DNA from: Micromonospora radicis
GTDB taxonomy: Bacteria; Actinomycetota; Actinomycetes; Mycobacteriales; Micromonosporaceae
Assembly: GCF_003583405.1 (NCBI RefSeq)
Contig: NZ_QXEC01000014.1
Location: forward strand, 62,001-126,000
DNA: 64,000 nucleotides
Direction of reading: 5' to 3'
In this document: one piece after another, positions 6,576-15,294 of the stretch
Numbering within the stretch: the first letter of the stretch is position 1
Layout: every line of letters begins with the position of its first letter
Program-made: the position numbers and the translations under genes
The notes under the pieces: model-generated
What the model was told of the DNA's origin: nothing
Database searches by the model: none
What the model saw: only the letters and a program-made list of their open reading frames with translations

Positions 6576-9500
6576 TCAGGCGAACTCCGCCGGACCGGGT
6601 AGGCGCAGCGGCCGGTAGCCGTCGGCGTCGAGCTGGGCGAGTTCGCCGTCGATGTCCACGGAGTGGGTGCCGTAGAAGTGCACATTGGCGTGGTGGGTGG
6701 GCCAGATGTGGGCGAGGACCTCGTCGTCGACCTGGCGGCCGCCGGTGCGCAGCGCGCCGACGGCGAGGCCGTGGTATTCGGTGGACCAGCAGACGATGGC
6801 GTTGGTGGCCAGGGTCAGGCACCACATCTGCTCGGTCTGCTGCTCGTGGTGCCGGCGGCGGATCGCGCCCTCACCGGCGTAGGCCAGGGAGCGGCGCAGG
6901 GCGTGCAGGTTTTCGCCCTTGTTCAACTGCCGGGCGATCCTGCGCCGGTAGGTCTCGTCAGCCAAGTACCGGGCCGCGTACACGGTGCGGCGCAGCGCCC
7001 CGTACTCCTTGATCGCCGAGGTGAGGGCGTTCTGCTGCCGCTTCGATGAGCACAGCTTCCCGACCACCAGGGCGGCGGTGGCGTGCCCGCCCTGCACCGA
7101 GGCGGCGACCCGCAGCAGGTCGTCCCACATGCTGACGATGAGGTCGGTGTTCAGCCGGCGGGTCAGCAGCGGGCCCGACCGCGGATACCGGGCCAGGACG
7201 TCGGCCTTCGCGCCCGTGCGGTAGAGGGTGATCTTCCCCAGGTCGCGGATGCGCGGCGAGAGCTGCTTGCCGACCAGGTCGAACAGGGCGAAGTTGGCCA
7301 GGGTGGCGCCGTGGGTGTCGGTGGCGTGCTCGAACGTCGGCAGGTCCGTGGCGTTGCCCAGCAGCCCGTCCAGGACGTAGTGCGACTCCGGGGCGGTGGC
7401 CACGATGACCTTCGTGTCGAACGTCGAGTGCTGATCGGAGACGTGGGTGTAGGTCGACACGCCCTGCCCGCGGGCGAAATACCGCGACAGGTGCCGCGCG
7501 GTGATGGACTTGCCCTTCACGGGAAACCGCTGCCCGTCGGATGACGACAGCGCCCCCGACCCGAACGCCCGGGTCAACGGCAGCCGGTGGTGGTAGTTCA
7601 CCACCGCGGCGTTGGCCGCCTCCAGAGTCTCGGGTCGGAAGTACCACTCGGCGGTCCACGCGAGGACGTCGTACGGTACGCCGCAGGACTCGGCCATCGC
7701 GGACAGGCCCATGTTGGTGGCCTCGGCGATGATCACATACAGCAGGTTGCGCTTGAGCTCCGCCGGCCGGTTCACCTTCCCGCCCGCGTGCACCAGATGG
7801 TCGGTGAACCCGGTCCGCGCGTCGACCTCCACCAGCACCGACGCGAGAGGTAGGTGGGGCAGCATCGCGGCCAGCTCGGCGCGTAGCGCGTCGGCTTCGG
7901 CCGGTACGTCCTCGGCCGTCAACGGCGGGATGATCAGCTCCCCGTCGTCGGTGAGCCGCACCTCGCCCGGATCGCCCTTCGCCAGCTGGGTCTCCAGGTC
8001 GGCCAGGGCGGTATGCAGCTCCTCGTCGGCCTGTGCGAGGGCGTCGGCGGCGGCGGCCGGCTTGCCGACCAGGTGGCAGAACTCGGTGCGCTGCGGCGCC
8101 CACGCCTCAGCGGTCAGCAGGAACGACGCCGGGTCGGCGTACCGCCGCGACCCTGGCACGAACACATCACCGGAGCGCAGCCCATCGCGCAGGCCAATCA
8201 GCACCGCGATCTCCCAGTAGTGCCGATACTCGGTCACGTTCCCGGCCTCCGCCGCAGCGGCCAGGTACCCGGCCCACCTCGTGGGCACGAACCCCACCGG
8301 CGCCCCGGCCGGCACCTTCCGGGTCCCGGTCGCGTACAACTCTGCCAGCACCGCCACCGCCTGCAAGAGCTGCTCGGTGCCCGGCCCGCCGGCAAACCGC
8401 ACCGCCGCCAGCACAGCCGGGGCGAACTGGCGCAGGTAGGTCATCGAGGCGTGCATCATCGCCAAATGCCCGTGATCACGCGGCAGCCGCTCACGTCGCT
8501 CGGTCCAGGCCGCGCGCATCCGCTCCATCCCGATCCGGCCGCGCAGCAGCCCACCGATCTGCTCATCACCCACTCCTGGGTCGAGCACGATGGTCAGGAT
8601 TTCGTCGAGCAGGGCCTGCCGGTTCTCCCCACCCTTGGCGCGCTCCGCCAGGGCCTCGACGACCTTCTGCCGCGCGGCCGACTCACGTCCGGAGACGGCC
8701 TGGTCGAACAGAAGCAACGTCTCATCGAGGACATCAACGGCGGACTGGGCGAGCAGGGTCAACAGGATCGGATACCGCCGCTCCGGCTCGCGGCGCTGCA
8801 ACGCCTGCCCGGTCAGCCGCCGCCCCACGCCGGCCAGGAACCGGCGACGCTCGGTCGGCAGCATCGACAAGTCCAGGGTGTGCGCGTCCAGGCGGCGCAG
8901 GTAGGCCAGCTTCTCCAGCTCCGCCTTCACCGCCGTCGGACTCGACGACGTCGGCCCCACCCCCAACCAGGCGAGAGGGGTGCGCCCGAGGTAGGCGTCG
9001 GGCACCAGCAGCAGGTCCAGCTCCGCCCGGCGACGGTCGGTCAGCAGATGCGCCACCCGCGTCCACGTCTCCGCCCGCGCCCGGGCCCGCGCCGTGGCCA
9101 CGTGCTCCAGCAGGTGCACCACACCGGGCCGCACCACTCGCGATGAGATCAGATACTCACAGGCCAGCCGGAACAGCAGCTTCGGCGAGTCGTGCTCCAT
9201 CGCCCGCGCGAACAGGAACTCGTCCAGGTCCTTCCACTCGGCGGTGTCCATCGCCCGCCACCCGCAGTACGCCACCACCTGCCGCAGATGATCCGTGCGG
9301 GTCTGCTCCCGCTCCCCGTAGCCGCGCAACTCGCCCATCGGCACACCCAGCCGCTGCGACAACCGGCCCACCACCGCCGCCGGCGCCGAGACCACCTCGT
9401 CCGGCACGAACCCCAACCACGGCAGCGTGCACAACTGCACCGCCGCGCCCAGCACGTTGCGGCCGGTCCGGAACTTCCGCAGGAACGCCTCGTCCGGGCC

Positions 9501-9617
9501 GGTCACCGTGAAGTAGCGGATCAACTCAGCCCGCGTGACCTCCGGGAACCCCCGAAGCCGCGCCAGCTCCTCCTCGGAGAACACATCCCGAGTCGCCACC
9601 CACCACCGCCCGCACAT
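6576..9617 (-). CDS. tnpA: Tn3-family transposase TnpA
   Basis: At 1013 aa it has the usual full length of Tn3 transposases. The catalytic DDE residues are visible as EVDARTGF (Asp about 598), YTHVSDQHS (Asp about 727) and LNKGENLHALRR (Glu about 901), all in family-typical context. The N-terminus VFSEEELARLRGFPE also matches the family. The listed start at 9617 gives 18 extra bases; the GTG at 9599 (product M-A-T-R-D-V-F-S) may be the true start. The gene reads inward from the right terminal repeat, 57 bp away, and converges on the cargo operon. It appears intact and so probably functional. Confidence 0.95.
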   Translation of the reverse strand: MCGRWWVATRDVFSEEELARLRGFPEVTRAELIRYFTVTGPDEAFLRKFRTGRNVLGAAVQLCTLPWLGFVPDEVVSAPAAVVGRLSQRLGVPMGELRGYGEREQTRTDHLRQVVAYCGWRAMDTAEWKDLDEFLFARAMEHDSPKLLFRLACEYLISSRVVRPGVVHLLEHVATARARARAETWTRVAHLLTDRRRAELDLLLVPDAYLGRTPLAWLGVGPTSSSPTAVKAELEKLAYLRRLDAHTLDLSMLPTERRRFLAGVGRRLTGQALQRREPERRYPILLTLLAQSAVDVLDETLLLFDQAVSGRESAARQKVVEALAERAKGGENRQALLDEILTIVLDPGVGDEQIGGLLRGRIGMERMRAAWTERRERLPRDHGHLAMMHASMTYLRQFAPAVLAAVRFAGGPGTEQLLQAVAVLAELYATGTRKVPAGAPVGFVPTRWAGYLAAAAEAGNVTEYRHYWEIAVLIGLRDGLRSGDVFVPGSRRYADPASFLLTAEAWAPQRTEFCHLVGKPAAAADALAQADEELHTALADLETQLAKGDPGEVRLTDDGELIIPPLTAEDVPAEADALRAELAAMLPHLPLASVLVEVDARTGFTDHLVHAGGKVNRPAELKRNLLYVIIAEATNMGLSAMAESCGVPYDVLAWTAEWYFRPETLEAANAAVVNYHHRLPLTRAFGSGALSSSDGQRFPVKGKSITARHLSRYFARGQGVSTYTHVSDQHSTFDTKVIVATAPESHYVLDGLLGNATDLPTFEHATDTHGATLANFALFDLVGKQLSPRIRDLGKITLYRTGAKADVLARYPRSGPLLTRRLNTDLIVSMWDDLLRVAASVQGGHATAALVVGKLCSSKRQQNALTSAIKEYGALRRTVYAARYLADETYRRRIARQLNKGENLHALRRSLAYAGEGAIRRRHHEQQTEQMWCLTLATNAIVCWSTEYHGLAVGALRTGGRQVDDEVLAHIWPTHHANVHFYGTHSVDIDGELAQLDADGYRPLRLPGPAEFA

Positions 9618-9674
9618 CGACCGTCACCGAACGGACGGCACGCTACGGGTCACCCACCACGAAGATCAATGGAC

Positions 9675-9712
9675 CTTAGCGTTGGTTTTTCGCTGGAAGC
9701 TACGGACAGGCC
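9675..9712 (-). repeat. Right terminal inverted repeat of the Tn3 element
   Basis: Read on the minus strand it begins GGCCTGTCCGTAGCTTCCAG and ends CGCTAAG, matching the left end at 34 of 38 positions. The next five bases outward (9713-9717) are CAGCT, identical to the five bases preceding the left end. Confidence 0.93.
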
Positions 9713-10250
9713 CAGCTGGGCGCCCAGACCCGGCCCGGACCGGTCGACCTCGGCGCGGATCAGCGCCAACTCGCGCCGGAACGCATCGTGGACCATCTTC
9801 AGCGCCGCACCCCACGACGACGCCCGGGGCGGCCCGCCGGGCTGCTGGTAGAGCGCCACCACCGGGGATGGTCCGGGAGGTCTTCGCCTGGTAGTGGGCC
9901 CAGCCGGGGTCGGCCTCCACCGCGCGGGCGAAGAGCCGGTCGCGTTCGGCGCCGGTGAGCACCTGCGCGCGGGCCGGGTAGGTGAAGGTGCCGTCCTCGA
10001 CGGTGACCTGCGGGTCGGCGACCAGGTTGCGGTACCACTGTGGGTGGTTGGCCGCCCCTGCGGCGGAGGCGATCACCAGGATTCGCTCCGCACCGTCGGG
10101 CAGGTACGCCACCGGGGTGGTGTGCCGGGCGCCGGTGCGCGCCCCGGTGGTGGTGAGCAGGACCAGGCGGGCACCTTCGAACGGGCCGCCGACCCGGCCG
10201 GCGTTGGCCCGGAACTCGTCGATGATCTGCTGGTTGAAGTCGTTTGGCAT
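9713..10250 (-). pseudogene. Deazaflavin-dependent nitroreductase fused to a hemerythrin-like domain, frameshifted and cut by the Tn3 element
   Basis: From the ATG at 10250 the frame gives MPNDFNQQIIDEFRANAGRV and then LVLLTTTGARTGARHTTPVAY, typical of Ddn-type F420-dependent nitroreductases, to about residue 130 (AKTSRTIP). The natural continuation VVALYQQPGG... and KMVHDAFRRELALIRAEV, which resembles the start of a hemerythrin domain, is in another frame: one extra G near 9862 separates the two. The transposon then interrupts the sequence at GLGAQL. Bridging across it (to about 1857 on the minus strand) adds only R-V-N and a stop, so the hemerythrin domain is truncated whether or not the transposon is present. 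The remnant therefore seems to have been dead before the insertion. Confidence 0.7.
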
Positions 10251-10618
10251 GTGCTGCTTTCTGCGTCGGGCAGGAGTGGGCCACGTCCGTCGCCGGTGGC
10301 CTCGGCGCAAGAGCGCACCGCAGACGGCGCGCGAGAACAGCAGACGGCGCGCGGAAGTCAGCACGCGAAGATGGCGCCAGGGCGGCGGGCCACGGGCCCA
10401 CGCCCGGTTCACCGGCGGACCGGGTACCCCGTCCGCTTGTGGCCAATGGCCGACCCGGCAGTCACCCGACCGACACTAGTCAGTACGGGCGGTAGTGGCA
10501 ACGGCGTGGGTCAGGCGGCGCGGCAGCGGTCGGGGAAGGGCGAGGGCATCGCGGCCGTGTTCGATCGGGACGGCATTGCCGCTAGGCTCGGTTCCGACTT
10601 CGGAGCGCGGGGCGGACG
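10251..10618. other. Non-coding stretch between the nitroreductase remnant and the LysE-type gene
   Basis: I see no gene here. It contains two close direct copies of CAGACGGCGCGCG (about 10320 and 10340). A TAGGCT (10583-10588) could be the -10 element of the downstream gene. Confidence 0.4.
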
Positions 10619-11269
10619 ATGGTGAGTACGTCGGGTGTCGTCGGGATCGCACTGGTCGCCCTCGGCCTGGTGCTGACGCCCGGGCCGAACATGGTCTACC
10701 TGGTGTCGCGGTCGGTGACGCAGGGACGACGAGCGGGGATGATCTCGCTGCTCGGGGTGGCGGCGGGTTTCGCGGTCTACCTGGCCACCGCGGTGGCCGG
10801 TATCGCCACCGTGTTCGTGCTGGTACCGGCGCTGTACACGGCGGTGAAGCTGGCCGGTGCGGCGTACCTGCTGTGGCTGGCGTGGCAGGCGGTGCGCCCG
10901 GGCGGGCACTCGCCGTTCACCCCGACGCCGCTGCCACCGGACCCGACGCGGCGGCTGTTCACCATGGGGCTGGTGACCAACCTGCTCAACCCGAAGATCG
11001 CCATCCTGTACGTGTCGCTGTTGCCGCAGTTCATCGACCCGGCGCGCGGCAACGTGGCGGGGCAGAGCCTGCTGCTGGGGCTGACCCAGATCACGGTGGC
11101 GTTGACGGTGAACGCGTTGATCGTACTGACCGCCGGGGGCATCGCCGGGTTCCTGGGCCGGCGGCCGCTGTGGCTGCGGGTGCAGCGGATGCTGATGGGC
11201 ACGGTGCTGGCGGCGCTGGCCGTCCGCATCGCCGCCGACCGTTCCCGGGCCGCGGTGGCGGCCGGCTGA
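10619..11269 (+). CDS. LysE/RhtB family amino-acid exporter
   Basis: The 216-aa protein has about six membrane segments and the family N-terminal signature L-T-P-G-P-N-M (near residues 19-25), followed by LLGVAAGFAVYL and KLAGAAYLLWLAWQAVR. RhtB/LysE proteins export amino acids or homoserine lactones by proton antiport; the substrate cannot be inferred. The length is typical. It is transcribed away from the transposon and converges on the GH42 gene. Confidence 0.9.
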   Translation: MVSTSGVVGIALVALGLVLTPGPNMVYLVSRSVTQGRRAGMISLLGVAAGFAVYLATAVAGIATVFVLVPALYTAVKLAGAAYLLWLAWQAVRPGGHSPFTPTPLPPDPTRRLFTMGLVTNLLNPKIAILYVSLLPQFIDPARGNVAGQSLLLGLTQITVALTVNALIVLTAGGIAGFLGRRPLWLRVQRMLMGTVLAALAVRIAADRSRAAVAAG

Positions 11270-11295
11270 GCTGCGGTGGCGGCCGGCTTGCGCGT

Positions 11296-13404
11296 TCAGT
11301 CGGGGTGCTCGCGCAGCACCGCGACGCCGCCGGGGCGCAGGAACACCGCGTCGTCGACGGTGGTGCCGGTGAGCAGTTCCTCGCCGCGTGTGCCGACCCG
11401 CTGTTCGCGGTGGGTGTGGTTGAGCAGGAACAACCAGCTGCGGTCGCCGTCGCGGCGGCGTACCGCCTCCACGCCCTCGGGTGCGGCCGGGCAGACGGGT
11501 GGGACACCGGCGGCTCGGGCGGCGGCGGAGAGCAGCCAGCGGTAGGTCTCGTCGTCGGGTCGGGTGGACAGGTACCAGGTGGTGCCGGCGCCGTACCGGT
11601 GGCGGGTGACGGCCGGCATGCCGTCGAGCACCCCACCGACGTACCCGCTGACCACGTCCGCTCCGGCCAGGCGCAGCGTCTCGGCCCAGATCCGGCCGGT
11701 GCCGCCGGCCGAGAGGGTGAGCTGTTCACCGTCGGCCAGCGGGTGGAACTCCTCGGCCCACACGCCGAGGACGTCGCGCAACGCGCCCGGGTAGCCGCCC
11801 AGCCGCACCCGGGCGTGTTCGTCGGCGACCCCGCTGAGGTAGGTGGCCAGCAGGTGTCCGCCACGGTGGACGTGTTCGCGTACCCAGTCGGCGGTCGCGT
11901 CGTCGACCAGGTACAGGGCGGGCAGTACGAGCAGCCGGTACCCGTCGAGCGGGTCACCGGGTACCACCATGTCGCAGCCGTAGCCGGCCTGCCACAGTCC
12001 CCGGTGCGCGGCGGTGGCCTCCGCGTGATGGTCGAGGCGGTCGGCCGGTAGGCCGGGATGGCGCAGCGCCCAGCCGCTGGCCGCGTCGACGGCGAGCGCC
12101 ACCGACGCCTCGACGGTGCCGCGTACCTCGTTGAGCCGGTGCAGTGCGGCGCCGAGTTCGACCGTCTCGCGGAAGATTCGGGTGTCCGGCCCGGCGTGCG
12201 GGACGAGGGCGGAGTGGAAACGTTCGGCGCCGCCGGTGGGCGCCCGCCACTGGAAGAACATGGCGCCGTGCGAGCCGCGGGCGACGTGGGCGAGGCTGTG
12301 TCGCAGCATCCTGCCCGGTTCCTTGGTGTGCGAGCGGCCGGTGGTGTGGATCTGGTGGGCGGCGGTCTCCATCAGCAGCCAGGTGGCTTCGGGTGCGCCG
12401 CGGCGCACCGGGGCCTGGTCGGCCGGGTCGTCGCCGCCCGCCGTGGCGGAGGTCGGGGCAGCGGAGGTCGGGGCGCCGCTGGTCGAGGCGCCGCTGGTCG
12501 GGGCGTGCCGCGCGGCGGCGTGCCGGGCCCAGCCGCGCGCCAGGTCACCGACGAACGCGGTCTGCTCCTCGGCGCCGACGTCGACCGCCGACGGGTAGTG
12601 GTCGACGGCGACCAGGTCGACCTCGGTGGCCCAGCGGGCGTGGTCGACCGGTACCCAGTCGCCGAGGACGTAGTTGGTGGTGATCGGGATCGTGGGGTTC
12701 GCGGCGCGCAGCAGGTCGCGTTGCTCGGTGTACGCGGCGAGCAGGGTGTCGGACCAGAATCGGCGGAAGTCGAGCAGTTGACCCGGGTTGGCGAGGTACT
12801 GGGTGGCGCGGGGGGTGCTGATCTGCGTCCAGTCGGAGTAGTGCTGGCTCCAGAAGCTGGTGGCCCAGGCGTCGTTGAGGGTGTCCAGGTCGCCGTGGCG
12901 TACGGCCAGCCAGCGGCGGAACGCCCGGGCGGTGTGGTCGCAGTGGCAGGTGGTGCCGTACTCGTTGTGTACGCGCCAGAGCGCGACGGCCGGGTGGTGG
13001 GCGTAGCGGTCGGCGAGCGTGGCGGCGATCCGGCGGGCGGCCGCGCGGTAGGCGGGTGCGGCGGCGCAGTAGGTGTCCCGGCTGCCGTGGTGCAGCCGGA
13101 CTCCCTCGGCGGTGACCGGCAGCGCGCCCGGGTGGGCGGTGGAGAACCACGGCGGCGGGGAGGCGGTGGGGGTGGCCAGGGCGACCCGGATGCCGCCGCT
13201 GTGCAGCAGGTCGAGCACCTGGTCGAGCCAGTCGAAGGTGTACCGGCCGGGGGCCGGTTCCAGTCGGGACCAGGCGAACACCCCGACCGTGACCAGGTTG
13301 ACCCGGGCGCGGCGCATCAGCGCGACGTCCTGTGTCCATACCGACGGCGGCCACTGTTCCGGGTTGTAGTCACCGCCGTAGCAGAGCCGGTCGTCGCCCC
13401 ACAT
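11296..13404 (-). CDS. GH42 family beta-galactosidase
   Basis: The 702-aa protein begins MWGDDRLCYGGDYNPEQWP, the family N-terminus. The acid/base Glu is in WRVHNEYG (about E148) and the nucleophile in TWLLMETAA (about E346). A trimerisation-type domain and a beta-sandwich C-terminus follow, and no signal peptide is seen, so it is cytoplasmic. A start at 13437 is possible but would lie inside the candidate operator 13422-13445, so 13404 is preferred. Between the catalytic residues (about 301-324) is a low-complexity run of A-P/S-T-S-G/A units absent from typical members. The ROK regulator is divergent. Confidence 0.92.
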   Translation of the reverse strand: MWGDDRLCYGGDYNPEQWPPSVWTQDVALMRRARVNLVTVGVFAWSRLEPAPGRYTFDWLDQVLDLLHSGGIRVALATPTASPPPWFSTAHPGALPVTAEGVRLHHGSRDTYCAAAPAYRAAARRIAATLADRYAHHPAVALWRVHNEYGTTCHCDHTARAFRRWLAVRHGDLDTLNDAWATSFWSQHYSDWTQISTPRATQYLANPGQLLDFRRFWSDTLLAAYTEQRDLLRAANPTIPITTNYVLGDWVPVDHARWATEVDLVAVDHYPSAVDVGAEEQTAFVGDLARGWARHAAARHAPTSGASTSGAPTSAAPTSATAGGDDPADQAPVRRGAPEATWLLMETAAHQIHTTGRSHTKEPGRMLRHSLAHVARGSHGAMFFQWRAPTGGAERFHSALVPHAGPDTRIFRETVELGAALHRLNEVRGTVEASVALAVDAASGWALRHPGLPADRLDHHAEATAAHRGLWQAGYGCDMVVPGDPLDGYRLLVLPALYLVDDATADWVREHVHRGGHLLATYLSGVADEHARVRLGGYPGALRDVLGVWAEEFHPLADGEQLTLSAGGTGRIWAETLRLAGADVVSGYVGGVLDGMPAVTRHRYGAGTTWYLSTRPDDETYRWLLSAAARAAGVPPVCPAAPEGVEAVRRRDGDRSWLFLLNHTHREQRVGTRGEELLTGTTVDDAVFLRPGGVAVLREHPD
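12451..12510. repeat. Tandem 15-bp repeats inside the GH42 gene
   Basis: Four units starting GGTCGGGGC or GGTCGAGGC begin at 12451, 12466, 12481 and 12496. They encode, on the minus strand, five-residue steps of the type A-P-T-S-G in a loop before the nucleophile. The reading frame is kept, so copy number can vary without breaking the gene. Confidence 0.7.
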
Positions 13405-13421
13405 GCCACCCACCCACCCAT

Positions 13422-13445
13422 TTAGTTGGATAGGCATCCAAACTA
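13422..13445. promoter_or_regulatory. Candidate ROK operator before the GH42 gene
   Basis: TTGGAT and ATCCAA form a dyad (13426-13431, 13436-13441) with four bases between, flanked outside by TAG and CTA. It lies 18-41 bp upstream of the GH42 start. TTAGTTGG recurs before the ROK gene at 13749. Binding by the ROK protein is inference. Confidence 0.5.
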
Positions 13446-13663
13446 GGGATCGGATTTACGCATGTCAACGTCGCCGATACTTCCGAGGTGGCCGCTTCGC
13501 ATTGACAGTTCGTTGGGAAGTTAAAGAAACTGTCGGCACGCGAGGACGGGCGGCCGGTACTCGCCCCTGGTAGGCGTCGCCCGCCGACCAGGACCGGTCA
13601 CCGCTCAACGGTGAGGCGGTGGCCGTCAGACCCGCGCGGGCCACCGCCCGCCGGCGGCTGACC

Positions 13664-13710
13664 GTCGCGTGCCGCGCCGGGTCTGGACGGAGCCGGGCGC
13701 GGCACGCGAC
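13664..13710. other. 15-bp-stem hairpin in the GH42/ROK intergenic region
   Basis: GTCGCGTGCCGCGCC (13664-13678) and GGCGCGGCACGCGAC (13696-13710) are perfectly complementary with a 17-nt loop. The surrounding stretch from 13446 to 13896 holds no gene that I can support. A strong hairpin between divergent promoters is unusual; it may insulate the two promoters. Confidence 0.6.
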
Positions 13711-13748
13711 GAGGGCGGCGCGGCCACGCGCCGCCCGGCCGGATAGCA

Positions 13749-13769
13749 TTAGTTGGGTTTCCAATCGAA
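13749..13769. promoter_or_regulatory. Candidate second ROK operator
   Basis: TTAGTTGG (13749-13756) and CCAA (13761-13764) form a short dyad sharing the TTAGTTGG half with the site at 13422. Spacing differs between the two sites, so the assignment is tentative. It lies about 130 bp upstream of the regulator start. Confidence 0.35.
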
Positions 13770-13896
13770 TAGACCGATCGGCGACGATCCGTCCCACCAG
13801 GACACGTGCCGGCAGGCCGGCGGGCACCCGGTCCCGCCGGTGCGGTACGCGAAGATGGACGCGCGCCGCGACACCGGCGCAGGGAGCGGGCAGATC

Positions 13897-15114
13897 GTGA
13901 TCAGCATCCACAACGAGCCGCAGCCGACCGACCTCGGCGACGTACGGGTCGCCAACCGGGCGGTCGTCCTTCGGCACGTACGCCGACACGCCCCCTGCTC
14001 CCGCGCGGACATCGCCGCCCGCACTGGCCTCAACAAGGCCACCGTCTCCAGCCTGGTCGGCGAGCTGATCGACCAGCGACTGATCCGGGAGACCGGGCTG
14101 ACCGAGAACCGGGTCGGCCGGCCGGCGACGATGCTGATGCTCGACGGTGCGCCGTACGCCGCCCTGGGCCTGCAGATCGGCGCCGACGAACTGGTGGCCG
14201 TCGCCATCGACCTTGCCGGCAACCGGCTACTGACCTGGCGACGCGCCTTCACCGCCGGCACGGTCTCCCCCGCCGAGACCCTGCGCGCGCTCGCGGCGCT
14301 GGCCCGCCGGGCGATCGGCCGGGTCGGCGCGCAGGGCCGTACCGTGCTCGGCCTCACCGTCGGGGTGCCCGGGTTGGTCGACCCCACCGGGGCGGTGCCG
14401 TTGGCCACCGCCCTGGGCTGGCGCGACGTCTCCCTCGCCGCCGAGCTGCGCGCCGCACTGCGGGAACCGGACTTCGCCGTGGGCGTGGACACCGTCGCCA
14501 ACCTCGCCGCCCTGGCCGAGCAGCGGCACGGCGGCTACGCCGACGGCGCCGACCTGGTGCACCTGACCGGCGGCACCACCATCGGGGCCGGCGTCATCGC
14601 CGACGGCCGGTTGCTGCGCGGCGGGCGCGGCTTCGCCGGCCAGATCGGCCACCTCTGCCTCGACCCGTCCGGGCCGGCCTGTGACTGCGGCACGCGCGGC
14701 TGCCTGAGCGCACTGGTCGGGCTGCCCGCGGTGGTGCGGCGGCTGCTGCCCGACGCCGAGGCCGACGGTCCGGTCACCGACTACCTGCCGGAGCTGGCCC
14801 GGATCGTGACCCTGGCCCGGCGCGACGACCCCGCGGTACGCGCCGGGCTGACCGAGATCGGCCGCCACCTCGGCCAGGGTGTCGCCGTCCTGGTCGACCT
14901 GCTCAACCCGGAGGTCGTGCTGCTCGGCGACCACCTGGGCACCCTCGCGCCCTGGCTGTTGCCGGCAGCCCGCTCCACGTTGGCCGCACGCGCCCACGCC
15001 CCGGGTGCCGGCGGCTGCCAACTGGCCGCCTCCACCCTGGACACCGCGGCGGCACTCGGCGGTGCCACCGCCGCACTGGCCACCGTCGAGGCAGGCCGGC
15101 CACCCACCCGCTGA
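13897..15114 (+). CDS. ROK family transcriptional repressor
   Basis: From the GTG at 13897, preceded by GGGAG at 13882-13886, the protein is 405 aa. A winged helix-turn-helix spans about 34-65 (SRADIAARTGLNKATVSSLV). The sugar-kinase-like fold follows, with GLTVGVPGLVD, HLTGGTTIGAGV and the zinc-binding set His252, Cys262, Cys264, Cys269 (GPACDCGTRGC). ROK repressors respond to sugars; proximity suggests control of the divergent GH42 gene and perhaps of itself. An ATG at 13855 is an alternative start. The frame is open upstream to 13753 but that part has no domain content. Confidence 0.88.
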   Translation: MISIHNEPQPTDLGDVRVANRAVVLRHVRRHAPCSRADIAARTGLNKATVSSLVGELIDQRLIRETGLTENRVGRPATMLMLDGAPYAALGLQIGADELVAVAIDLAGNRLLTWRRAFTAGTVSPAETLRALAALARRAIGRVGAQGRTVLGLTVGVPGLVDPTGAVPLATALGWRDVSLAAELRAALREPDFAVGVDTVANLAALAEQRHGGYADGADLVHLTGGTTIGAGVIADGRLLRGGRGFAGQIGHLCLDPSGPACDCGTRGCLSALVGLPAVVRRLLPDAEADGPVTDYLPELARIVTLARRDDPAVRAGLTEIGRHLGQGVAVLVDLLNPEVVLLGDHLGTLAPWLLPAARSTLAARAHAPGAGGCQLAASTLDTAAALGGATAALATVEAGRPPTR

Positions 15115-15219
15115 CCCACCCGCCGGTACCCGAGTCTTGACCGGACTCGGCGGGGGTGCCAACCTCGAAGCGAGCCGTCCCGTTCGGGCACCCGGGGCGG
15201 CTTGCTTTCCACGGATCGT

Positions 15220-15231
15220 CGAAGCGCTTCG
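15220..15231. promoter_or_regulatory. LacI-type operator 1 upstream of the GH3 gene
   Basis: CGAAGCGCTTCG is a perfect palindrome centred on CG, as in LacI-family operators. A second copy lies exactly 76 bp downstream (centre to centre). A LacI regulator is encoded immediately after GH3. Confidence 0.65.
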
Positions 15232-15294
15232 CCAGCGTCCGGGCCGACGGCCGTCATCTCACCCTGACCCGCGATGCCGCTCGGCCATCCGTCG

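Larger units (their letters stand above)
1870..9712. mobile_element. Complete Tn3-family transposon with ABC-exporter cargo
   Basis: The element is bounded by 38-bp inverted repeats (1870-1907 and 9675-9712) matching at 34 of 38 positions; their inner end (GCGAAAA...ACGCTAAG) resembles the canonical Tn3 end. It is flanked by the perfect 5-bp direct repeat CAGCT (1865-1869 and 9713-9717), the duplication length expected of Tn3 elements. Inside, left to right, are a res-like site, a MITE-disrupted resolvase gene, a four-gene cargo operon and, convergent to it, the transposase. Intact ends plus the target duplication suggest a simple insertion not much rearranged since. The target is a nitroreductase/hemerythrin gene on the minus strand. 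Confidence 0.93.

Noticed and set aside
12058..13425. Long plus-strand frame opposite the GH42 gene
   Set aside because: It has Gly/Val/Arg-rich composition without motifs and is a frame shadow of the GC-rich coding strand. The same holds for the long frames at 18381-20642 (-), 23455-25800 (+), 25691-27844 (+) and 33035-35251 (+).
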